Assembly (NCBI GenBank): GCA_902461995.1
Contig: CABQAA010000014.1
Location: 1 to 15,200 of the forward strand
DNA from: an uncultured Oscillospiraceae bacterium
Lineage (GTDB): Bacteria; Bacillota; Clostridia; Oscillospirales; Acutalibacteraceae
DNA: 15,200 nt
Direction of reading: 5' to 3'
Shown: piece after piece, positions 1-8,100 of the stretch
How positions within the stretch are numbered: the first letter of the stretch is position 1
Layout of the letters: each line of letters begins with the position of its first letter
The notes under the pieces: generated by a model
What the model was told of the DNA's origin: nothing
Database searches by the model: none
The model's input: only the letters and a program-made list of their open reading frames with translations
Program-made: the position numbers and the translations under genes

Positions 1-1
1 A

Positions 2-598
2 GTGCTGTTCGGAGCGGTGCTGCTGGTCATGCTCATCCCGCCCGACGTGTTGATGGCACCGTATTTCCTGATGTTCCGGAATTTTGACTTCTTTGGGATC
101 GTGCAGGCGGTGACCGGCAAGCCATTGATGCTGCTGGATACTTACTGGCCGTTTCTGCTGCTCGGCGTGACCTGCACGGGACTGAAAAACGGTCTGTACA
201 TCTTCATCATGCGCCAGTATTTCCGCGGCGTTCCGAAGGAACTGGAGGAGGCCGCATACGTCGACGGCGCGGGGCCGCTGAAAACCCTCATCCGCATCAT
301 TTTGCCCGGCGCTACGTCCATGATGGTCACGGTGTTTCTGTTTTCCTTTGTCTGGCAGTGGCTGGATGAAATTTATACGCCGGTCCTCTGCAGCATGATG
401 AATGTGATTCCGTCGACATTCGGGAATCTGCTGAATCCTTTTTCCAATATGACGGGAGCGGGAGATACCATGGTGCTCAGTGGCGCCCTGCTGCAGGATG
501 CGGGGATTGTGCTGGTGATTTTCCCGCTGATCCTGTTATATATTGTGGCACAGCGCTTTTTTGTGCAAAGTATGGAACGCAGTGGACTAGTCGGATAA
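2..598 (+). CDS. Carbohydrate ABC transporter permease, MalG type (5' end missing)
   Basis: This is the C-terminal 198 residues of an inner-membrane permease that passes a sugar or oligosaccharide from the solute-binding protein into the cell. The hallmark is the cytoplasmic EAA loop that docks the ATPase: EAAYVDGA begins at about residue 83 of the visible part and the loop ends in IILP at about 99-102. Hydrophobic segments flank it (about 3-25, 46-70, 104-125, 158-183). The frame is open to the window edge, so the GTG at position 2 should not be taken as the start; MalG-type permeases are usually about 270-300 residues, so 70-100 residues are missing. The binding-protein gene follows after 20 bases. 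No ATPase gene is visible, which is usual for this family, where a shared MsmK/UgpC-type ATPase often serves several systems. The substrate cannot be read from the permease; the neighbours suggest a glycan fragment. Confidence 0.9.
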   Translation: MLFGAVLLVMLIPPDVLMAPYFLMFRNFDFFGIVQAVTGKPLMLLDTYWPFLLLGVTCTGLKNGLYIFIMRQYFRGVPKELEEAAYVDGAGPLKTLIRIILPGATSMMVTVFLFSFVWQWLDEIYTPVLCSMMNVIPSTFGNLLNPFSNMTGAGDTMVLSGALLQDAGIVLVIFPLILLYIVAQRFFVQSMERSGLVG

Positions 599-618
599 AA
601 AAGAATGGAGGTAATCGC

Positions 619-2019
619 ATGTTCAAGCAATTGGCAACCACGGCCTTGGCGGCAGCGCTTCTTTTCGGCTGTACGGCCTGCAGCCAGGAACCAGACCCCG
701 TGTCGAACGGCGGTACGGCCAGCAAATCCCCCATCGCGGAAAAACTGGAGGTTTCCGAGGAATTCCTCGAAAGCCTTCGGGGTCTCGAGGTAACGCGAGT
801 ATTCGCCTGGGCTCTCGAGGAGCCGGATGTGGAAAGCGAATCCTACAAACTGATCAAACAGCTGGAACAGGAATACGGGTTCACCTTCACGGATAAGGGC
901 ATCGGCGGCAATTACTGCGACGCTATGGTGACCTCTTTGCTGGCGAGCAAGCCGTATGGCGACATCCTGATGTGTCCGGAAAATTACTTCTCTGATTGGT
1001 TCCAGGCGGGGGTCATGACCGATCTGAGCAGTGCGGCCTCGACCCTCGGCATCGATTTCAAGAGCGACCTTTATGAGCAGAACATACGCAAGTATACCAA
1101 TATCAACGGCGGACAATACGGGTTCGGCTTCGGCGAGGATTATAACGTATACTGCAGCATGTATTACAACAAGCGGATCCTCAAGGAAAACGGTCTGGAA
1201 GATCCCTATGAACTGCAGAAAAAAGGGGAATGGACCTTTGATAAACTGGCCGAGTACGCCAAAGCCTGCAAAAAAGTCAACGCCGACGGCACCGTGACGC
1301 AGTGGGGACTCGGCTCCTGGACCGATCATGAACTGATGGTCGCGCTCATCAACGGCAACGATGGGTCGGTGGTGTCGCTCGACGACAAAAATCAGATGCA
1401 GCTCAGTCTGAAGGACGCCAAGACCACCGAAGCGCTCGATTATTACTACCGCTGGTGCAACGTCGACAAGCTGGTGAATGTCAGCGAGGGCGGTTGGCAG
1501 AAATCGATGTCCGATTTTGTGGCCGGCAAATACGCCTTCATGCTCGGGACCAATGAAGTGCTGACCATTGCGAATGCCAACGGCATGGCGGACGAATTCG
1601 GCATCATCACCTTCCCGGTCGGCCCTTCCAATACGAGCGGCCAGACGGATTACGCGATGAATTACCGCTACTGGTTCATTCCCACCTGCAAGCAGGAGAA
1701 AGCGGCCCAGTATCTTTTCATCAGCGACCTGCTCCACCGCAGCGATACCCGCACCTTCGAGGAAAAATTCGAAGAGACCTATCTGTTGAAAATCCCGGAC
1801 GAGATCTCTTACAACGCGTATCTGGAACGCGCCCGGAAAGCGCCGAAATACGAGTTGTTTGGGTATTCCGGCATCGTATGGACCGACCCGGGTATCTACG
1901 CCATTGCCACTTCGATTTTCACCGGAGAGAGCACACCGGGCAGCATTGTCGATAAGCTGTACGGTTCTCTGAATTCGACGCTGTCCGATCAATGGGACGG
2001 TGCCACCATTACCGGCTGA
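619..2019 (+). CDS. Extracellular sugar-binding lipoprotein of ABC transporter (family 1 type)
   Basis: A 466-residue substrate-capture lipoprotein for the ABC importer whose permease lies just upstream. The N-terminus has a short charged start (MFK), a hydrophobic stretch of about 15 residues and then LFGCTACS; Cys18 or Cys21 is the likely lipidated residue, and neither fits the lipobox perfectly. The body has the pattern of family 1 sugar-binding proteins: a YNVYCSMYYNK strand near residue 175, the WTFDKLAEYAKAC helix near 205, a segment near 300 with FVAGKYAFMLGT, and GIITFPVGP near 335. The length is usual for the family. The start is fixed by GGAGG at 607-611, seven bases before the ATG. 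The next gene follows 29 bases downstream, consistent with one transcript. The ligand is unknown; the GH98-like gene downstream suggests a complex glycan product. Confidence 0.9.
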   Translation: MFKQLATTALAAALLFGCTACSQEPDPVSNGGTASKSPIAEKLEVSEEFLESLRGLEVTRVFAWALEEPDVESESYKLIKQLEQEYGFTFTDKGIGGNYCDAMVTSLLASKPYGDILMCPENYFSDWFQAGVMTDLSSAASTLGIDFKSDLYEQNIRKYTNINGGQYGFGFGEDYNVYCSMYYNKRILKENGLEDPYELQKKGEWTFDKLAEYAKACKKVNADGTVTQWGLGSWTDHELMVALINGNDGSVVSLDDKNQMQLSLKDAKTTEALDYYYRWCNVDKLVNVSEGGWQKSMSDFVAGKYAFMLGTNEVLTIANANGMADEFGIITFPVGPSNTSGQTDYAMNYRYWFIPTCKQEKAAQYLFISDLLHRSDTRTFEEKFEETYLLKIPDEISYNAYLERARKAPKYELFGYSGIVWTDPGIYAIATSIFTGESTPGSIVDKLYGSLNSTLSDQWDGATITG

Positions 2020-2048
2020 CAGCCGGATCAAATAAGGAGTGAAGAGTT

Positions 2049-3065
2049 ATGAAGATGAAACGGTGTCTGTCCGCGCTCGCGGCCTTTGCCATGGTCGTGA
2101 CACTCAACTTTACGGCCTCGGCCGAGTCCACCTTGTTCAAAATGCAGGATGACTTTGAAAGCTACAACGAGACCAGCGACTTTATGCTCTACTGGGCCGC
2201 GCAGAGAAAATGCAATTCTGTTTCTCTGGAGCTGGACACGAACAGCGTCCTGAACGGCAAAAACAGCCTGCGGACCGATTACAACCTGGATGTCAAGCCC
2301 GGATGGGCCACCATTATCCACTATCCGGATCAGGAGAACGAGGCTTTCAGCGAGGCGCTGCCCAGCAACTGCGACGGCATCAAATTCACGGTTAAGGCCA
2401 CCTGCCCGATGAAAATCCGGGTCGGTATCGCTTTTGAATACCTCAGTTCCCAGCATGTGATTTATGCGTCGCCCGAGAAGCGCACCTATACCATCCGTTT
2501 TTCGGATTTGGTGTGTGTGGAAGATCCGAACTTTGATTTCTCGAAGGCGGCTTATTTCAGCAACTTCGACACCGTGATCTTCGGCGAGGAGCAGATCCAG
2601 GGCTTCAGCCGCACGGGTTCGGTCTGGTATGATGATCTGCAGTTCTTCAAAGGCGATGATCCCACCGATCTGAGCACCGAGGCGGAGGCTGTCAGCCACG
2701 CGCCGGCCACCACGCCTGCCCCTACCACATCGACCGCCGGCGGAAACGATACGACCACGACGCCGTCCACACAGGGCAACGAAACCACCGATCCTGATAC
2801 GGATACGACGAATTCGGGTGATACGACCGCGGCGGAGAATACGACCTCCGGCACCGAAGCCAAAACCACGGCTGTGGGCGGATCGGTCAGCCAGCCGGAT
2901 GACGGAGATTCCTCCGGCGTCGGCGCTCTGCCCTTTATCATCGCGGGAATCGTGGTGGTTGTGCTGGCCGGAGGCGGAGTCGGCGGATACTTCCTATACA
3001 AAAAGAAAATGGCCGCGAAACCGGATGAACCCGGAACAGACGACACGCAGCCTCCTGAAAACTGA
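2049..3065 (+). CDS. Secreted, C-terminally membrane-anchored protein with a carbohydrate-binding-like (CBM11/CIA30-type) domain
   Basis: I do not recognise a named family, but the layout is clear. Residues 1-25 form a Sec signal peptide ending in TASA. Residues about 34-200 form a beta-rich domain of galactose-binding-like type: DDFESY at 34-39, NGKNSL at 69-74, IKFTVKAT at 111-118, YTIRFSDL at 147-154, VWYDDLQFF at 192-200. Residues about 210-290 are a Thr/Ser/Pro/Asp-rich low-complexity stalk. Residues about 294-317 are a hydrophobic helix, followed by KKK and a short acidic tail, giving a single-pass anchor with the domain outside. It has no catalytic domain, so glycan capture at the cell surface is the likely role (inference). 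AAGGAG at 2034-2039 supports the start; an ATG two codons later is also possible. The same type of domain recurs in the AraC-type regulator two genes downstream. Confidence 0.8.
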   Translation: MKMKRCLSALAAFAMVVTLNFTASAESTLFKMQDDFESYNETSDFMLYWAAQRKCNSVSLELDTNSVLNGKNSLRTDYNLDVKPGWATIIHYPDQENEAFSEALPSNCDGIKFTVKATCPMKIRVGIAFEYLSSQHVIYASPEKRTYTIRFSDLVCVEDPNFDFSKAAYFSNFDTVIFGEEQIQGFSRTGSVWYDDLQFFKGDDPTDLSTEAEAVSHAPATTPAPTTSTAGGNDTTTTPSTQGNETTDPDTDTTNSGDTTAAENTTSGTEAKTTAVGGSVSQPDDGDSSGVGALPFIIAGIVVVVLAGGGVGGYFLYKKKMAAKPDEPGTDDTQPPEN

Positions 3066-3071
3066 CACGAC

Positions 3072-3100
3072 GCCCGGGCGGCTTTTACAGCCGCCCGGGC
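3072..3100 (+). promoter_or_regulatory. Perfect 11-bp hairpin between operon genes, no U tract
   Basis: GCCCGGGCGGC at 3072-3082 pairs exactly with 3090-3100 around a 7-base loop (TTTTACA). It lies 6 bases after the stop of the surface-protein gene and 19 before the next ATG. What follows is ATAACGG, with no run of T, so it is not a normal intrinsic terminator. An RNA stem that protects the 3' end of the upstream message or sets the ratio between the two genes is more likely; this is inference. Confidence 0.6.
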
Positions 3101-3119
3101 ATAACGGAAAGGTGAGAAA

Positions 3120-5150
3120 ATGTTGAAAAAAACCTGCATTTTCGGTATACTACTCTTGAGTGTCGTCCTGATGCTGAACATGTTTGCCGGATGCCGAAAG
3201 AATACAACGCCTTCGGACGAATCGTCTGCGGAAAGCGCCGTTTCCGGTGACGAAAGCGGCACGGGGGATTCGACGGATGCGTCATCCGATGCCTCTGGTG
3301 ATCCCAGCGGTTCGGAGTCCACGTCGTCCGGCGCGAAGCCAACGTCCCCTTCCTCTGTGCCGAATATCATTGGGAGTGATAACGACGAGGATGTCAAAAA
3401 ACTGGACATGAAGGGGGTCAAGCCCCTTTCCGTCAGCCCCCGTCAAACCGCGTCCAATACCCGCTTGCTGGTTAACACGGACAATCCTTTGTTCCTGTTC
3501 CGTGCCAGTGCTCTCGATTCGGCGGACGATGTGGTGGCGCTCTGGAACCGGATCCCCAGCGACATCCGGGAGTATTCGGCCATTTTTATGACCTACGTAG
3601 ATACCAAGTCCAACGCCGATGTCATCGCCGGTTTCGATCAGCTTCTGGCGGTCACCGACAAGAAGAACATCCCCGTAGTCCTGCAGATCGAACACTGGAA
3701 CAGCTATCGGGAGCGGCAGGCCTTCACACAGGCGGAGCTGTCCGGCCTGCTGAAGCGTCATGCCTCCCTGAAGGGCCTGTCTCATACCGAGCTGAGCTGC
3801 ATGTATTCCGAGCAGGAGGAGATCGACCGGATGAAGACCACCATCCGGGCCTGCAAGGAAAATAATGCTCTCTTTATCTGGCTGGATATGGAATATGTGC
3901 AGAACACCAACGTGTTCGCCCGGTTCCTGGAAGATCAGGAATTGTACAGTTTGATGTCCTCCTATGCGCATAACGTGGTTCTGATTGACAAGCATAACGG
4001 GCAGGGCCGGCATTTCGCCGTGCAGAGCGCGGCAATGGGTGCCTGGCTGTCCGGGGTGTGCGATAACTGGGGCTCTAACGTGGAGAGCTGGCTGTGGTGG
4101 GAAGAGGGCCTCGGCCTGTACGACGACATGGGCGGCACCTTCCGCTCCTTCCCTGACGACTATACTAAGGAATATCCCGCTTCCATGGCCGGCATGGACA
4201 CCCTGTGCGACGCCATCGGCGGCGCCACGGTGTATTCCTATGAACAGCTGACGATGTCCGCAGGCAACGCCGACGGAGAGACGGAGCTGACCCCCGCGTT
4301 TTACAACGTTCTCTATCCGATTTACCAGAAGATCGTATCCAAAAAGCTGATTCCCACCAAGGAGCAGGTGGCCGAACAGGTCAAGGTGGCCTATCAGTAC
4401 AGCAACATCGATTCCGAGGATACGGCGGGCTTTGAATCCCCGCTGCTCGTGGACCTCTACGCCGCCACCACCGAGCATATGAACGCCTACAAACAGCTGA
4501 AGGTCAGCAAAAAGTGGCTGCCCACCACCGGACGGTATTTCATCGTCCCCTCCATTTTGAAGCAGGTGGATGCCTCCAAAGTCCTTCCCGGCGCCGCCGT
4601 TGTCAACAGCGGGAATTACAAAAGTTTGCTCGGCGATACCGCGGCGTCCAAGCAGGCCTATTTCAATTCGAAGTATGCCGAGACGTATAAGGGTTCGGCC
4701 ACCATGTATTCCATCAACGGTTATTCCTATATTATGAACAGCCACGAGAATCAGACCATCGACGCCCACCAGGATGCTTCGTTTACCCTAAAGAAAAAGG
4801 CGAATATGACGGTCGATCTGCCGGAGCACAGCTATATGATGCTCTATGACAATGAGGATTCTCTGAAACTGGAGCTGTACAATTATCGGTATGATGCCCG
4901 CAAGTTCTTTGATAAAAAGGAACGCTGGGATATGTTCATAGACGATTATCTCGAAGGGGAAAGGGACAGCAACCCGGCGGATTTCCGCACCACAACGTTC
5001 ATGATCAAGGGCCTGTCCGAGAAGCCTTCCTGCACCATCTCCGGCAGCAACAACGCCAAGGCGGCGGTCAAGTGGGATGCGGCCTCCAAAACCCTGACGG
5101 TTCAGGTGACATCCAACGGCGTAGTATATGTGGAACTGAACCGGCTGTAA
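3120..5150 (+). CDS. Lipoprotein resembling glycoside hydrolase family 98 (endo-acting)
   Basis: A 676-residue surface lipoprotein: hydrophobic signal, MFAGC with Cys25 as the probable lipid site, then a Ser/Asp/Gly/Thr linker (about 26-80). Residues about 113-430 look like the GH98 catalytic barrel: IPVVLQIEHWNSY at 184-196, LSHTELSCMY at 220-229, FIWLDMEY at 252-259, MGAWLSGVCDNWG at 306-318, SWLWWEEG at 323-330, ATVYSYE at 369-375. TPAFYNVLYPIYQKIV at 391-406 followed by IPTKEQV also fits that family. Residues about 470-676 match a C-terminal beta domain. GH98 enzymes are inverting endo-glycosidases; known members cut blood-group A/B glycans or xylan. Glu224, Asp315 and Glu375 are candidate active-site acids, from their spacing only. 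The assignment comes from remembered motifs, not a search. The ribosome site is AAAGGTGAG at 3108-3116. The product is probably imported by the ABC system upstream. Confidence 0.68.
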   Translation: MLKKTCIFGILLLSVVLMLNMFAGCRKNTTPSDESSAESAVSGDESGTGDSTDASSDASGDPSGSESTSSGAKPTSPSSVPNIIGSDNDEDVKKLDMKGVKPLSVSPRQTASNTRLLVNTDNPLFLFRASALDSADDVVALWNRIPSDIREYSAIFMTYVDTKSNADVIAGFDQLLAVTDKKNIPVVLQIEHWNSYRERQAFTQAELSGLLKRHASLKGLSHTELSCMYSEQEEIDRMKTTIRACKENNALFIWLDMEYVQNTNVFARFLEDQELYSLMSSYAHNVVLIDKHNGQGRHFAVQSAAMGAWLSGVCDNWGSNVESWLWWEEGLGLYDDMGGTFRSFPDDYTKEYPASMAGMDTLCDAIGGATVYSYEQLTMSAGNADGETELTPAFYNVLYPIYQKIVSKKLIPTKEQVAEQVKVAYQYSNIDSEDTAGFESPLLVDLYAATTEHMNAYKQLKVSKKWLPTTGRYFIVPSILKQVDASKVLPGAAVVNSGNYKSLLGDTAASKQAYFNSKYAETYKGSATMYSINGYSYIMNSHENQTIDAHQDASFTLKKKANMTVDLPEHSYMMLYDNEDSLKLELYNYRYDARKFFDKKERWDMFIDDYLEGERDSNPADFRTTTFMIKGLSEKPSCTISGSNNAKAAVKWDAASKTLTVQVTSNGVVYVELNRL

Positions 5151-5178
5151 ACCCCATCCCGGAAAAGGAGGAAACGCT

Positions 5179-8100
5179 ATGCCGCCCAAATCCGAGCCGC
5201 TGACATTTTCCGTTTCCTATACGCCGCCGCTCACGGTCGGCAAAAGCTACCTGCTTTTCGGGTTTTGGGATATGCATTTGATAAAACCCTACCGGAGCAG
5301 CCGGTCCAAGGAAAAAGGATACGCTCTGTTCCATTTTGCCTCTGGCTCCGGCCAGATCACCACGGAAGAGGGCCGGCAGGCTGTCCGGGGCGGAAACATC
5401 TTCATTCTGCCGGCGGACAAAACGATGGAGATCGTTCCGGATTCGGGTGCCGGCCTCCATGTGTCGGAACTGCGGTTGGATATGCTCGGCGGGCAGCCGG
5501 CGGTGGCGGAGCACGCGATGATCCGCGATTGCCTGCCGACGCTCCTCCAGCGGCCTTTTGCCATGTCGACCGAGATGTACGGTACCTGGAATGCGCTGCG
5601 CCGTGAGCTTGGGGAAAAGGCCGTGTTCCATGAACCGCTGCTGGAATTGCTTCTACGGCAGTTCTTTATTTACCTGTATCGTGCCGGCATCGCCGTCGAT
5701 CAGGGAGGCGGCACGGAATTCGGCAAAGCGGCCCAGGGACGCGTCAGCGAAGTGACGCAGTATATCGATGACAACATTCTCTATTTGAAAAACGTCTTCG
5801 AAGTCAGCGAAGCCCTGGGATACAACTATTCATACCTGTCCCATACGTTTTCGGCAGAAACCGGGCGCTCTCTGCGGGACTATTTCCTGCAGAAACGCTT
5901 TGAAAAGGCCGTCGAGCTGCTGCGGGACAATATGAGCATTAGTGAAGTGTCCGATATGCTGGGGTATGCCGCGGTGCATTCCTTTTCCCGGGCTTTTCAC
6001 CGGCAGGTGGGACGGTCGCCAGGCAGCTTTCAGCAGAAGAGCGGCCTGGCGGGACACCGGCAGATACAAAAATTGGTGTTCGACGATTTGGACGGCGAGG
6101 TGCTGGACTGGAGAACGGACCAGGTTTACGGCTCCATGAAAAGCATGGAGCTTGTACCCTATCCCAAGCACAGCGGCCGTCATTCTCTGGCTATGGACTT
6201 CAACGTGACGTCCGAATGGCGGGTGGACTGGTATGCGCGGTATCGCCGGGATTTGTCCGTAAAGGGCATGAAATACCTGTCGTTCTGGATCAAGGCCACC
6301 AGCCCCGTGCGGGTGGAAATCGTGATTACGGACAGCCATATGCAGGGATTTATCAAAATGGTGGATGTCGGTACGGTGGGGGCAGTCGTCTGTATTCCGC
6401 TTGAGGAATTCCGCCCCCGCAACGGGTCCGGTAAGATGGATCTGCTTTCCGGAGTGGGAGTGGAGTTCTTTTTCCGCGGCATACACAATGTCAGCAAGCG
6501 GACTACCGGGCGTCTGTTTGTAGACGATCTAGTTTTCGTCGATGCGGATATCTCCACTCTCACCGAGATTTCATCCCGTAGCGATCAGGTGGATCTCACC
6601 CGAAATGAAACGGCGATCCTGATGCCTCCTCCTGTGATCGCCCGCCCGCGCAACCAGACAGAACTCAATGAGCTTTGCCAGGGGAGCGACCACCCTGTCG
6701 GGATCCAGCTTCTGCTGCATGAGGATCTGACGGTTTACAGCGTGTTTGGTTCCCCCATGGGGACCCTGTCCAGTGTGTTCGTCAAGCTTTATCAAAAGGT
6801 GATGCCGGTTTTCACCGTATCGGATCAGAAAACCGCCGATGCTCTGATGGCCTATCTCAATGAAAAAAGCTTCCAGGATGTGTTTATTCTCTCGAAGAAG
6901 GAAGAGCTCATCCGGTATGTGCATGAACAATACTGCATCCTGCGCGGCATTTTGGATTTGACGGATGAAGCTGCGGATCCGGATGCCCTTTGTGCGCTGT
7001 GCAACGCCAACGGCGTGCGGATTCTGCTTCTTGAAGAGCATACGCCGGCGGCGCTGATCTCCGCTCTGCAGGAACGGCAGATGACCGTTTGGATTCAGCA
7101 GTCTTTTGAAGAAGAGAATCTCCCGCTGCGGTATCATCGGATGCTGACCGGCGGGGCGATGGGGCTTGTCGTCGACCGGCCGAAGGCACTTGCGGAGGTT
7201 ATGAAGCTGTACCGGGATCACACCATGCTGTATACGCCTCTGATCCAGGCCTATGGATTTGACGGCCAATATCCGTATCCATGGGATACGCTCGAAATGG
7301 CCGAAGCGGCCCACGCTGCCTCCGCAACTTGGATCGTTCTCGACATTTTTCTGACAAAGGATGCCGAACTGGTGGCGATCCCGGAGCGGGAGATCGAAAA
7401 GCATTCCCAGGATTTGACGGGCAATATCGAGGACTATACCTGGAAAGAACTCGACGGCATCCACTTAAACCGCGATCGGCGTACCGCCTCGGCCAATTGC
7501 CGGATCCGGCGCCTGTCCGATTTCTATGAATCCTTCGCCGACACCGACCAGCGGTTCCAACTGGTCATCTACGAAGATGAGGAGCGGGTGATCGACCTGC
7601 TGAAGGATTTGAACCGCCGAATGGGAATGGACCGCCGGGTCGCCTATGTGGTGGGCGGAACGGCACAGATCCAGCATATCCGGCACAAAATCCCGGAGGC
7701 CGCGATCCTTAATCGCGGGCTGTATGATCCGATGCAGAATGTCCGGCTGTCCCTGCCCGAAATTCTGGCCAACATGCAGCTGTACAACGCGGCGTTTGCC
7801 CCCCGCTACCAATGCTCGCAGGAGTTCTTGGACATGGTGTATAACCTGTGGTGCCGGGGCATCACCACGTGGCCGTATTATTTTGATAACCAGGAGGATT
7901 TCGATGCATTTTTCCTCTCCGGCGTCAGCGGACTGACGACCAATCTGGTCACATACACCGAAAATTGGATGAAATACCTTTTTCCGGCAGAGGACCATAT
8001 CGTCATGAAGGCCGGTCAAAGCCGGGCAGTTGCCGCCAGAATGGTTACGTATTCCGGCAAAGAGATTCGGGTTTTGCCGCAGATACAGGTGCTCGACGGG

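Noticed and set aside
373..2031. Antisense 552-codon open frame opposite the sugar-binding protein
   Set aside because: It is a mirror of the strongly supported + strand gene, in a GC-biased region where antisense frames stay open. Its protein has no recognisable domain and it spans the end of the permease gene.
2700..2880. Repetitive-looking ACC/ACG-rich DNA as a possible repeat array
   Set aside because: It encodes the Thr-rich stalk of the surface protein; there is no regular unit length and no spacer structure, so it is not a CRISPR or tandem repeat array.
2818..3342. Small Arg/Pro-rich frames across the surface-protein stalk and the lipoprotein linker
   Set aside because: They are out-of-frame readings of low-complexity Thr/Ser-coding DNA and have no good ribosome site.
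3282..4769. Antisense 495-codon open frame opposite the GH98-like gene
   Set aside because: Low-information Gly/His/Val-rich composition typical of a codon-bias shadow, with no family match, while the + strand has a signal peptide and enzyme motifs.
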